Assembly: GCA_963775015.1 (NCBI GenBank)
Contig: CAVZHI010000016.1
Location: 1-64,000 of the forward strand
DNA length: 64,000 bases
DNA from: JAEMQF01 sp963775015
GTDB lineage: Bacteria > Pseudomonadota > Gammaproteobacteria > Burkholderiales > Burkholderiaceae_C
Direction of reading: 5' to 3'
Both the position numbers and the translations under genes were made by a program. The notes under the pieces are model-generated. The model had not been told where the DNA came from. It made no database searches and saw nothing but the letters and a program-made list of their open reading frames with translations. Numbering within the stretch: position 1 is the stretch's first letter; every line of letters begins with the position of its first letter. This document shows positions 27,230 through 37,314 of the stretch, piece by piece.

Positions 27230-28711
27230 TCAGTTGTGGTACGCCGTTTCGCCGTGCGACGAAATGTCCAGGCCTTCGCGCTCCTCGTCTTCGGCGACAC
27301 GCAGGCCGACCACCATGTCGACAATCTTGTACGCCACGATCGAGACGACGCCCGACCAGACGACCGTCAGCAACACCGCTTTCAGTTGAATCCATACCTG
27401 GGCGCCCATCTCGCTGTTGCCCATGGTGGCCGTCACCCAGTCGGTGACGATCCCAGGGCCGCCCAGCGCTTGATTGTTGAACACGCCGGTGAGCAACGCA
27501 CCGACGATGCCGCCGACGCCGTGCACGCCGAACACGTCGAGCGAATCATCCGCGCGCAGCATCTTCTTCAAAGCGTTCACGCCCCACAGACAAGCGAAGC
27601 CAGCACAGAAGCCGATGACGATGGCGCCCATCAGGCCGACGTTGCCACAGGCCGGCGTGATCGCCACGAGCCCCGCGACCGCGCCCGACGCTGCACCGAG
27701 CATTGACGCCTTGCCCTTGGTCAGGGCCTCACCGATGCACCACGCCAACACCGCCGCAGCGGTGGCGGAGAAGGTGTTCATGAAGGCCAGCACCGCCGAA
27801 TTGCCGGCCTCGAGCGCCGAACCGGCGTTGAAACCAAACCAACCGACCCACAGCAGCGCGGCGCCGACCATGGTCAGCGTCAGTGAATGCGGCGTGAAAG
27901 CCTCCTTGCCATAACCCACCCGCTTGCCGACCATGTAGGCACCCACCAGACCCGCCATGGCGGCGTTGATGTGCACGACCGTGCCGCCGGCGAAGTCGAG
28001 CGCGCCCATCTGCCACAGATAGCCTGCCTTGGCGTTCAACCCATCGACAACTTCCTTGCCGGTGTAGGCGTCAGGCCCCATCCAGAACCAGACCATGTGC
28101 GCGATCGGCGCATAGCTGAACGTGAACCACAGGGCCATGAACAGGAGCACGGCGGAGAACTTCATGCGTTCGGCGAACGCGCCGACGATCAGGCAGCATG
28201 TGATTGCCGCGAACGTCGCCTGGAACGCCATGAACAGGAGTTCCGGGATCACCACGCCCTTGCTGAATGTCGCGGCCATCGAGAACTCAAACTTCTCCGG
28301 GATGAACATGCCTTTCATGAAGACTCGGTCGAAGCCCCCGAAGAACGCATTGCCTTCGGTGAACGCCAGGCTGTACCCGTACAGACACCACAGCACGACG
28401 ATCATCGAAAACGTGACGAACACCTGCATCAGCACCGACAGCATGTTCTTGCTGCGCACCAGGCCGCCGTAGAACAGCGCCAGGCCCGGGATCGACATCA
28501 TGATGACGAACGCGGTGGCGACGATCATCCAGGCGACGTCGCCCTTGTTAGCGACCGGCGCTGGCGCAGCAGACGCCGCAGTGGCAGGCGCCGCAGCGGC
28601 TTGAATCGCAGTGGCCGCAGGCGCCGAAGCCGGAGCATCGGCGGCGAATGTCGGTGCGAGCAGGCCGAACCCGGCCAAGCCCAACACCAGAAGCGCAACG
28701 AGTTTTTTCAT
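27230..28711 (-). CDS. amtB: Ammonium transporter AmtB
   Basis: This 493-residue protein has a signal peptide (MKKLVALLVLGLAGFGLLAP), an Ala/Pro-rich mature N-terminal extension and then the 11-helix Amt core. The twin-histidine motif is present in DFAGGTVVHINAAMAG and VFGVHGVGGIVGAL, and NPSV-like LFYGGLVRSKN begins helix 1. It ends with a cytosolic tail DISSHGETAYHN. AmtB conducts ammonium into the cell and is blocked by GlnK. The start at 28711 opens the signal peptide; glnK ends 22 bases upstream, in the classic glnK-amtB order. Confidence 0.93.
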   Translation of the reverse strand: MKKLVALLVLGLAGFGLLAPTFAADAPASAPAATAIQAAAAPATAASAAPAPVANKGDVAWMIVATAFVIMMSIPGLALFYGGLVRSKNMLSVLMQVFVTFSMIVVLWCLYGYSLAFTEGNAFFGGFDRVFMKGMFIPEKFEFSMAATFSKGVVIPELLFMAFQATFAAITCCLIVGAFAERMKFSAVLLFMALWFTFSYAPIAHMVWFWMGPDAYTGKEVVDGLNAKAGYLWQMGALDFAGGTVVHINAAMAGLVGAYMVGKRVGYGKEAFTPHSLTLTMVGAALLWVGWFGFNAGSALEAGNSAVLAFMNTFSATAAAVLAWCIGEALTKGKASMLGAASGAVAGLVAITPACGNVGLMGAIVIGFCAGFACLWGVNALKKMLRADDSLDVFGVHGVGGIVGALLTGVFNNQALGGPGIVTDWVTATMGNSEMGAQVWIQLKAVLLTVVWSGVVSIVAYKIVDMVVGLRVAEDEEREGLDISSHGETAYHN

Positions 28712-28733
28712 GGCTGTCTCACCGATCCTTGTT

Positions 28734-29072
28734 TTAGAGTGCGTCCTTGCCGGTCTCGCCGGTGCGGATGCGAACGACTTGCTCGAGCGTCGAGACGAAG
28801 ATCTTTCCGTCACCAATTTTCCCGGTGCGCGCGGCGGTTTCGATCGCTTCGATGACACGATCGACGAGCGCATCGTCGATCGCGGCTTCGATCTTCACCT
28901 TGGGCAGAAAGTCGACCACGTACTCGGCGCCGCGGTACAGCTCGGTATGGCCCTTCTGGCGCCCGAAGCCCTTCACTTCGGTTACGGTCACGCCTTGCAC
29001 GCCGATGTTGCTCAGCGCCTCACGAACTTCGTCGAGCTTGAAGGGCTTGACGATTGCGGTCACCATCTTCAT
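28734..29072 (-). CDS. glnK: Nitrogen regulatory PII protein GlnK
   Basis: This 112-residue trimeric PII signal protein has the uridylylation site Tyr51 within GHTELYRGAEY, the second PII motif TGKIGDGKIFVSTLEQVVRIRTGE and the N-terminal MKMVTAIVKPFKLDEV. It binds ATP/ADP and 2-oxoglutarate and regulates AmtB, encoded next in the operon. The start at 29072 has AGGAG six bases upstream; an ATG at 29078 overlaps that spacing and is less likely. Confidence 0.95.
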   Translation of the reverse strand: MKMVTAIVKPFKLDEVREALSNIGVQGVTVTEVKGFGRQKGHTELYRGAEYVVDFLPKVKIEAAIDDALVDRVIEAIETAARTGKIGDGKIFVSTLEQVVRIRTGETGKDAL

Positions 29073-29094
29073 GGTCATCTCCTGGGTTGGTGGA

Positions 29095-29877
29095 TCAAAA
29101 GACCTTCTTCGCAGCGACGACGAGCCCGACCTTGCCGAGGTCCTTGCCGGACGGCGATGCATACGCGGGTACGCCGCCGATCTTCTTCACGTCGGCGCCG
29201 ATGACTGCGGCGCTGAAAGTGAAGCCGACCCAATCTTTTGCCGCGGTCAGCGCGTAGTCGGTGTACGAGAAGTCGCTGAAACCGGCAACGCGCTGGTAGC
29301 CGGCATGCGGGGTCAACGTCACACCACCACCCACGTCAAAGTTCGCCGTGAGATCCACATAGCCGCTGCCCTTGCTGTCTTTGGTCGCAGTGGCAGTGCC
29401 GAACAACGACGTCAAGCTGTGCGAATACTTCAGCGTCGCCGGGCCGTAGGTCAGCGCCCCATACAACTCCGTCGTGTTGGCGTTCTCGGTACTCAGATTT
29501 TTGTACTTGTTCCCCGGGTAGACGTACTGCAAAATCCCGACGTCATAACCGAAGCCCTTGCTGATTTCGCCCTTGTAGCCGCCGTACAGGTCGAGTTCGA
29601 CGTTGGCGTTCCCGGTGTTGACGCTGCCGATCGTGCCCGCGTCCTTGATCCACTTGATCGTCGAAGCCCAGGCCCCGATGTAAAAGCCCGCCGGCAGCGT
29701 GTAGTCGACTCCGCCTTGCAGCGCCGGCTTCAGCCGTGATTGCGAAACCCCGCGATATCGGTAGTCGCTCGTCACGCTGGCGTTGAACGACAGCGGGCTG
29801 TCTTGGGCTTGCGAAATCGCTGGCAACGCGCCTGCCACCAGAACGGCGGCGAGCGCCAGAAGGGACTTTTTCTTCAC
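29095..29877 (-). CDS. TorF-family putative porin
   Basis: This 260-residue predicted outer-membrane beta-barrel has a signal peptide (MKKKSLLALAAVLVAGALPA, cleavage near AQA-QD), the N-terminal SVTSDYRYRGVSQS typical of the TorF (gcw_chp) family, alternating aromatic strands and a C-terminal Phe. Members often precede glnK-amtB in betaproteobacteria, as here, which suggests ammonium or nitrogen-compound passage across the outer membrane. The start codon is GTG at 29877 with GGAG about 6 bases upstream. It is the promoter-proximal gene behind a sigma-54 promoter. Confidence 0.88.
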   Translation of the reverse strand: MKKKSLLALAAVLVAGALPAISQAQDSPLSFNASVTSDYRYRGVSQSRLKPALQGGVDYTLPAGFYIGAWASTIKWIKDAGTIGSVNTGNANVELDLYGGYKGEISKGFGYDVGILQYVYPGNKYKNLSTENANTTELYGALTYGPATLKYSHSLTSLFGTATATKDSKGSGYVDLTANFDVGGGVTLTPHAGYQRVAGFSDFSYTDYALTAAKDWVGFTFSAAVIGADVKKIGGVPAYASPSGKDLGKVGLVVAAKKVF

Positions 29878-29914
29878 TCTTGTCTCCAGAGAGGTTGATC
29901 AGGCTTTGCATTGA

Positions 29915-29929
29915 GCAGCTTCCGTGCCA
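29915..29929 (-). promoter_or_regulatory. Sigma-54 promoter of torF-glnK-amtB
   Basis: On the minus strand TGGCACGGAAGCTGC carries the -24 GG and -12 GC dinucleotides with exactly 10 bases between them. It matches the consensus TGGCACG-N4-TTGC at all but one position. It lies 38-52 bases upstream of the torF GTG, giving a leader of about 26 bases. Confidence 0.85.
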
Positions 29930-29991
29930 TCGTTCGGATGCAAACCGGTGCTCCGTCGCGGCGCATTGCGCGAGGTTTCGAAGCCCGCCGT

Positions 29992-30008
29992 TGCACCAGA
30001 ATGGTTCC
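29992..30008 (-). promoter_or_regulatory. Candidate NtrC enhancer site 1
   Basis: TGCACC-N5-GGTTCC (29992-30008) matches the NtrC dyad TGCACC-N5-GGTGCA at 10 of 12 positions. Its centre is about 97 bases upstream of the expected sigma-54 start site, a typical enhancer distance. Confidence 0.5.
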
Positions 30009-30019
30009 CAGTGGGTCTC

Positions 30020-30036
30020 TGCCCGATCTTGGTGCG
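30020..30036 (-). promoter_or_regulatory. Candidate NtrC enhancer site 2
   Basis: TGCCCG-N5-GGTGCG (30020-30036) is a second, weaker NtrC-like dyad, 28 bases from site 1 and about 125 bases upstream of the expected start site. Paired sites with roughly three-turn spacing are usual for NtrC enhancers. Confidence 0.4.
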
Positions 30037-30102
30037 ACTGTCAGCCGCCTCCGGGCCGTCTGCTGCCACGGGCACAATCGACGGCGCTCCCGAGCCCTTG
30101 CC

Positions 30103-31617
30103 ATGTCACTCGCCGTCGTCCACAGCCGGTCCCTCGACGCCCTGCAAGCGCCGCAAGTCAAGGTCGAAGTGGATTTGGCAAACGGCCTGCCCAGCTTCAC
30201 GCTCGTTGGCCTGGCCGACACCGAAGTCAAGGAGTCACGCGAACGCGTGCGCGCAGCGCTGCAGAACAGCGGCCTTGCGTTTCCCCACAACAAGCGCATC
30301 ACGGTGAACCTGGCGCCGGCCGAGTTGCCGAAGGAATCGGGCCGATTCGATCTGCCGATCGCGCTGGGCATCCTCGCGGCAAGTGGGCAGATCGATGGCG
30401 CGCGCCTGGAAGGATTCGAATTCGCCGGCGAGTTGTCGCTTTCGGGCGAGCTGCGCCCCGTGCGCGGCGCCTTGGCACTGGCTTTGGGCCTGCGCAAGCT
30501 GAAGAGCGCGCGCGCCCTGGTACTGCCACTTGCAAGTGCGGCCGACGCGGCTTTGGTCGACGGGGTTGCGGTGCATGGCGCGGGCCACTTGCTCGACGTC
30601 GTGGGCTGGCTCGTCGCAAACCCTGCGCAGTCGCCTGGCTTGGTCGCCAAGACGCAGCTTCCCCAAGACGTTCAATCGCCGCGCTACCCCGACCTGCGCG
30701 ACGTGAAAGGCCAGTCCGGCGCGAAGCGGGCGCTCGAGATTGCCGCGGTGGGTGGGCACAGTGTCTTGCTCATCGGCCCCCCGGGGACCGGCAAGTCGAT
30801 GCTCGCCCAGCGCTTTGCGGGTCTGCTCCCGCCGCTCACGACGGACGAAGCGCTTGAGTCAGCCGCCGTCCTCAGCCTGACCGGCGAGTTCAGCGCTCAG
30901 CGTTGGGCCCAGCGCGTTTTTCGTGCGCCGCATCACAGCTCTTCGTCGGTGGCCTTGGTGGGAGGCGGCTCGCCGCCGCGGCCCGGCGAAGTGTCATTGG
31001 CGCACCATGGCGTGCTGTTCCTCGACGAACTCCCCGAGTTCGCGCGCAGCGCACTCGAAGCGTTGCGCGAGCCCTTGGAGACCGGGCACATTCTGATTTC
31101 ACGCGCCGCACGCCAGGCCGAATTCCCGGCCCGATTTCAGCTCATCGCGGCCATGAACCCCTGCCCTTGCGGCCACCTGGGCAGTCCGTTGCACGCGTGC
31201 CGCTGTTCACCCGACGTCGTCGCGCGCTACCAGGGGCGGATCAGCGGGCCGCTGCTCGACAGGATCGACTTGCGCATCGAGGTGCCCGCAGTCCTGCCGG
31301 AAACCCTTTCCAACGCGCCTGACGGAGAGCCGAGCGCAGCGATCGCCGAGCGGGTGAGCCAGGCGCGAGGCGTCGCCCTTTCGCGCCAAGCTTGCCCGAA
31401 CAGCGCGCTCGTGGGCAAGGCACTCGACGCCCACTGTGCCCTGGCCCCGGGCGCAGCGGGATTCCTGCAAAGCGCGGCCAGACGCTTGGGCTGGTCGGCA
31501 CGCGGCTTTCACCGCGTCTTGCGCATTGCACGCAGCATTGCCGATCTGGCAGCGAGCGAGGCGATCACTTCGGAGCATCTCGCCGAGGCGATTCAATACC
31601 GGCGCATCCCCGTGTGA
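30103..31617 (+). CDS. comM: YifB/ComM-type Mg-chelatase-like AAA+ ATPase
   Basis: This 504-residue protein has an N-terminal ribosomal-S5-like/Lon-like domain (MSLAVVHSRSLDALQAPQVK) followed by a Mg-chelatase-type AAA+ module. Walker A is IGPPGTGKSML and Walker B is GVLFLDELPEF. The conserved AMNPCPCG with the CRC cysteine pair is present, and a C-terminal helical domain follows. ComM-type proteins are helicases that promote branch migration during natural transformation; the family is widespread also in non-competent species. The start at 30103 is the family N-terminus. It is divergent from torF. Confidence 0.92.
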   Translation: MSLAVVHSRSLDALQAPQVKVEVDLANGLPSFTLVGLADTEVKESRERVRAALQNSGLAFPHNKRITVNLAPAELPKESGRFDLPIALGILAASGQIDGARLEGFEFAGELSLSGELRPVRGALALALGLRKLKSARALVLPLASAADAALVDGVAVHGAGHLLDVVGWLVANPAQSPGLVAKTQLPQDVQSPRYPDLRDVKGQSGAKRALEIAAVGGHSVLLIGPPGTGKSMLAQRFAGLLPPLTTDEALESAAVLSLTGEFSAQRWAQRVFRAPHHSSSSVALVGGGSPPRPGEVSLAHHGVLFLDELPEFARSALEALREPLETGHILISRAARQAEFPARFQLIAAMNPCPCGHLGSPLHACRCSPDVVARYQGRISGPLLDRIDLRIEVPAVLPETLSNAPDGEPSAAIAERVSQARGVALSRQACPNSALVGKALDAHCALAPGAAGFLQSAARRLGWSARGFHRVLRIARSIADLAASEAITSEHLAEAIQYRRIPV

Positions 31618-31628
31618 CCCCAACGTGA

Positions 31629-31670
31629 GATCGCCCGCGGCAGCGCTCTGGGCGCGGTCCGCGGGCGATC
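31629..31670. terminator. Bidirectional terminator-like hairpin between comM and a convergent gene
   Basis: GATCGCCCGCGG (31629-31640) and CCGCGGGCGATC (31659-31670) are a perfect 12-bp inverted repeat with an 18-base loop, in the 65-base gap between convergent stop codons. No T-run follows on either side. Confidence 0.6.
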
Positions 31671-31682
31671 AGGGAGATGGCC

Positions 31683-32342
31683 TCAGGCGGCCGATTTCAA
31701 TTCGTTGCCGTGAACCTCAACGCGTGCGCCCACTTTCGGTGCGGTGCTCTGTTCGATGGTGCGCACGCTGCCGTCATCAAAGCGAATCCGCACCTGATAG
31801 ACCGTTTCTCCGCGGGCACGTTTCTCGACTTCGTGCCCCGCCAAGCCACCGCCGACGGCACCGAGCACGGTCATCGCCTTACGTCCATCCCCCCGGCCGG
31901 CTTGGTTCCCGACCGCCGCGCCGAGGACGCCGCCCGCGATGGCGCCCAGGCCAGTTCCTTCGCCCTTGCGCTTGACTTCCTCAACCGCTTCGATGACACC
32001 GCAGTAGCTGCACACGGCGGCCACTCGAACCGGTTCGGGCGCGGGTTTGGCAGCTCTCGCCTCAGGCTTGGCCGGGACCGGGCGGGGCGCCTGAACCGGC
32101 GCGCTCTTCGTCTGCTTCTCGGCCGGGGCAGGTGATGTGGCAGGCACGGTCGCAGCCGCCTTCGTCGGCGCCGCGATTTCCGGCTTGGAAGATTGCAGCG
32201 GAACCATCTGCGGCTCTGGCGGCGCACGCAGCACCATGGCGGCGGCGGCGGCGAGCGAGACCAGCGCCAAGCCTCCCGCAGCGAACCACAACACGGGGGG
32301 CTTGGAAGGCGTCACTGCGCCCGGGGATGTTTCAGTGGTCAT
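31683..32342 (-). CDS. Glycine-zipper 2TM-domain envelope protein
   Basis: This 219-residue protein has one N-terminal membrane anchor (PVLWFAAGGLALVSLAAAAA, residues about 16-35), then a Pro/Ala/Lys-rich spacer. A 17-kDa-antigen/SlyB-like glycine-zipper domain follows (GLGAIAGGVLGAAVGNQAG and LGAVGGGLAGHEVEK), then a short beta-rich tail. A CSYC cysteine pair lies just before the zipper. Such proteins sit in the cell envelope, but the precise role is unknown. The next 226 bases before metH hold no recognised gene. Confidence 0.8.
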   Translation of the reverse strand: MTTETSPGAVTPSKPPVLWFAAGGLALVSLAAAAAMVLRAPPEPQMVPLQSSKPEIAAPTKAAATVPATSPAPAEKQTKSAPVQAPRPVPAKPEARAAKPAPEPVRVAAVCSYCGVIEAVEEVKRKGEGTGLGAIAGGVLGAAVGNQAGRGDGRKAMTVLGAVGGGLAGHEVEKRARGETVYQVRIRFDDGSVRTIEQSTAPKVGARVEVHGNELKSAA

Positions 32343-32568
32343 GGGAAAAGGCTCCTTGAGAAACTCGTCGATGCCGAGCTGAGCGTCGGCGACCGCGCCA
32401 TTGGACGATCACTTCAGATCGCTCTGGGGACGAAGGTGGCTCCAGTCGTAACCGGCAGTGGCACGTCAGGTCACGGCCGCACGAGCTCGCTGCGGCAGCG
32501 CAGCCGGCTCGGTTCCGAGAAGAAATTGGCAGCAAGATGGTGCCGCCCAGGCCCTGCAGCGCACTGAA

Positions 32569-35301
<2,733 letters not shown>

Positions 35302-35337
35302 GGCGGTGTGCGATCGATTCTGGCGACGCGCCGCGTG

Positions 35338-35369
35338 GCTCACCGCAGCCCGTCATGGGTCGGGTGAGC
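35338..35369 (-). promoter_or_regulatory. Alternative hairpin that would compete with the SAH aptamer
   Basis: On the minus strand GCTCACC (35369-35363), the 3' strand of the aptamer's closing helix, can instead pair with GGTGAGC (35344-35338). This arm also contains a possible GTG start at 35343. The two pairings exclude each other, so this is the likely expression platform. No U-tract follows, which favours control of translation or Rho access over intrinsic termination. Confidence 0.5.
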
Positions 35370-35460
35370 GTCGTTGAACCGCCTCGGTGGGAGACCGGGC
35401 GCGTCCAAGCCTGGCAGGCCGACCTGAAACGGTCGGGCGCTGTTGCAACGCTCCTCGGAC
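35361..35460 (-). ncRNA. S-adenosylhomocysteine (SAH) riboswitch
   Basis: The minus-strand leader of metH has the conserved SAH-riboswitch blocks in order: CCGAGGAGCGTTGCAACA (about 35459-35442), then CCAGGCTTGG pairing back to CCGAG, then CAACGACGCTCACCC at the 3' end. The closing helix GAGCGT/ACGCTC is perfect (35453-35448 with 35371-35366). Known SAH riboswitches switch genes on when SAH accumulates and precede ahcY or metH in betaproteobacteria, which fits here. SAH rises when methylation outpaces recycling, so activation of methionine synthase is logical. Confidence 0.88.
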
Positions 35461-35554
35461 AGGGCGCGATTCTACGGTCCGCCGGCGCCAGGCGTTACTT
35501 CTGGTGACGCGCCCAGGCTTGCCGTTACGCAACAGAATCGCTGCAATGCACCCC

Positions 35555-36163
35555 ATGTCAACGCGCCTTGTTCATTTGCGCGCTCCGCTGTGCAGCTTGC
35601 TCTGGCTTGCCGCTTGCACCGCGCCGCCACTCGCCCCGCCCGGCCCTGCCTCGAGCGAGTCGTCGCAGCAGACCCCTGCTGCGCCTGCCGCGACGTCTGC
35701 CCCCTCCGCTTCTTCGGCCGCGCCGGGATCGACTTATCTTTGGTCCGATTCGCTCACCGCGGTCGCGCGCAAGCTGCGCAGCGAATTGCCCGGCGATCTG
35801 GCGAGCATCGTGCAATCGCCCGACCAACGCGTCTGGATCAGTCTCCCGATCGATGCGACCTTCGCCCCCGGCCGTTCGGCGCTTCTGCCCCAGGCCACGC
35901 AGTGGCTGGACAAGATCGCCGCGTTGCTCCGCGACCTGCCACGCGCCGAGCTGCAGGTGCTCGGCGACCCCGATCCCCTGAGTCGTGAAACGCGCGCCTC
36001 CGGGGCTCTGGCGCTGGACCGCGCCGCGAGTGCGCGCGACTGGATGGTCGCGCGCGGCCTGGCGGCGCGGCGCATTGCGGTCACCGGGCGGCAAGCCTCC
36101 CCGCTGCCGCTGCGCGACACGCGTCGGCTGGACATCCTGATCGGCGAGCGCAAGCTGCGCTGA
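35555..36163 (+). CDS. OmpA-like domain lipoprotein
   Basis: This protein of about 202 residues has a lipoprotein signal peptide (lipobox LAAC near residue 20), a Pro/Ser/Ala-rich linker and a C-terminal OmpA/MotB-like domain (FAPGRSALLPQATQWLDKIA, then ARDWMVARGLAARRIAVTG and RRLDILIGE), which normally binds peptidoglycan. The canonical NX2LSX2RA signature is degenerate (LALDRAASARDWM). An in-frame ATG at 35546 is an alternative start. It lies on the opposite strand between the two halves of methionine synthase and its promoter must overlap the SAH riboswitch region. Confidence 0.75.
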   Translation: MSTRLVHLRAPLCSLLWLAACTAPPLAPPGPASSESSQQTPAAPAATSAPSASSAAPGSTYLWSDSLTAVARKLRSELPGDLASIVQSPDQRVWISLPIDATFAPGRSALLPQATQWLDKIAALLRDLPRAELQVLGDPDPLSRETRASGALALDRAASARDWMVARGLAARRIAVTGRQASPLPLRDTRRLDILIGERKLR

Positions 36164-36193
36164 TCGCGCGCAACGCGCTCGGCCGCGGACCAG

Positions 36194-37243
36194 TCACGCG
36201 GCAGTCAGCGCGGCGAGCCCTGCCGGAGCGCAGCAGCGTGGCCGGTAGCGACCGACGCGGCGCGCGATTTGCGCGATGTGTTCGGGCGTCGTGCCGCAAC
36301 AGCCGCCGGCGATGTTGAGGAACCCCGCCTGCGCGAATTCTTCGAGCAGGGTGCTCGTCACTTCGGGCGTTTCGTCGAAGCCGGTCTCGCTCATGGCGTT
36401 GGGCAAGCCCGCATTCGGGTAGCAACTCAGGAACACGTCCGTAGCGACCTTGGACAACTCTTCGAGGTAGGGCCGCATCAGCGCCGCGCCCATGGCGCAG
36501 TTCAGGCCCACCGCCAACGGTCGCGCGTGGCGCACGCTGTGCCAGAACGCGCTCACGGTCTGGCCCGACAGGATCCGTCCCGAAGCGTCGGTCACGGTGC
36601 CCGAAATGATCACCGGGACGCGCTCGCCGGTCTGTTCCATCAATTCATCGAGGGCAAAGATCGCCGCCTTCGCGTTCAGCGTGTCGAAGATCGTTTCGAC
36701 GAGGAACAGGTCGCAGCCACCCTCGAGCAAGCCCTGCGCCTGTTCGAAATACGCCGCGCGCAGCTCGTCAAACGTGACGTTGCGTGCCGCAGGGTCGTTC
36801 ACATCCGGCGAGATGCTCGCGGTGCGAGGCGTCGGGCCGAGCGCTCCGGCGACAAATCGCGGCTTGTCGACGCTGCTGAAGCGGTCGCACGCGCCGCGCG
36901 CGAGCCGCGCCGCGGCCACGTTCATTTCGAACGCGAAGGCTTCCAGCCCGTAGTCTTGCTGGGCGATGCGGGTTGCGCCGAACGTGTTCGTCTCGACGAT
37001 GTCTGCGCCCGCCTCGAGGTACGCCTCGTGGATCGCGCCGATCAGCGCCGGCTGCGTGAGCTGCAGCAACTCGTTGTTGCCTTTCAGGTCTTTCGGGTGC
37101 GCGGCAAAGCGTTCGCCGCGATAGTCGGCTTCGGCGAGCTTGTGGCGCTGAATCATCGTTCCCATCGCACCGTCGAGAACGACGATGCGTGATTCCAAGA
37201 TGTGCGGCAGCGCTGCGCCACGGCTGTACCTGATGGGTTGCAT
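36194..37243 (-). CDS. metH: Homocysteine S-methyltransferase domain of methionine synthase (split MetH)
   Basis: This 349-residue Zn-dependent barrel binds homocysteine. It has VVLDGAMGTMIQRH at the N-terminus, GLNCAMGA with the first zinc cysteine and GGCCGTTPEHI with the other two. It is equivalent to the N-terminal module of E. coli MetH and complements the 910-residue gene at 32569-35301. The start at 37243 (MQPIRYSRG) has TACAAT only 7-12 bases upstream, so the transcript could be leaderless; no Shine-Dalgarno or riboswitch is seen here. The split itself is common in Burkholderiales. Confidence 0.9.
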   Translation of the reverse strand: MQPIRYSRGAALPHILESRIVVLDGAMGTMIQRHKLAEADYRGERFAAHPKDLKGNNELLQLTQPALIGAIHEAYLEAGADIVETNTFGATRIAQQDYGLEAFAFEMNVAAARLARGACDRFSSVDKPRFVAGALGPTPRTASISPDVNDPAARNVTFDELRAAYFEQAQGLLEGGCDLFLVETIFDTLNAKAAIFALDELMEQTGERVPVIISGTVTDASGRILSGQTVSAFWHSVRHARPLAVGLNCAMGAALMRPYLEELSKVATDVFLSCYPNAGLPNAMSETGFDETPEVTSTLLEEFAQAGFLNIAGGCCGTTPEHIAQIARRVGRYRPRCCAPAGLAALTAA

Positions 37244-37314
37244 GTACCGATTGTAGGAAGGATGGCGCACCCCGCGGCACCTGGCGCGGCCATTCGCGCC
37301 ATGGCGCCGCGGCG

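Noticed and set aside
35302..35554. Cobalamin riboswitch before metH
   Set aside because: No B12-box-like conserved core was found; the leader instead matches the SAH riboswitch throughout.
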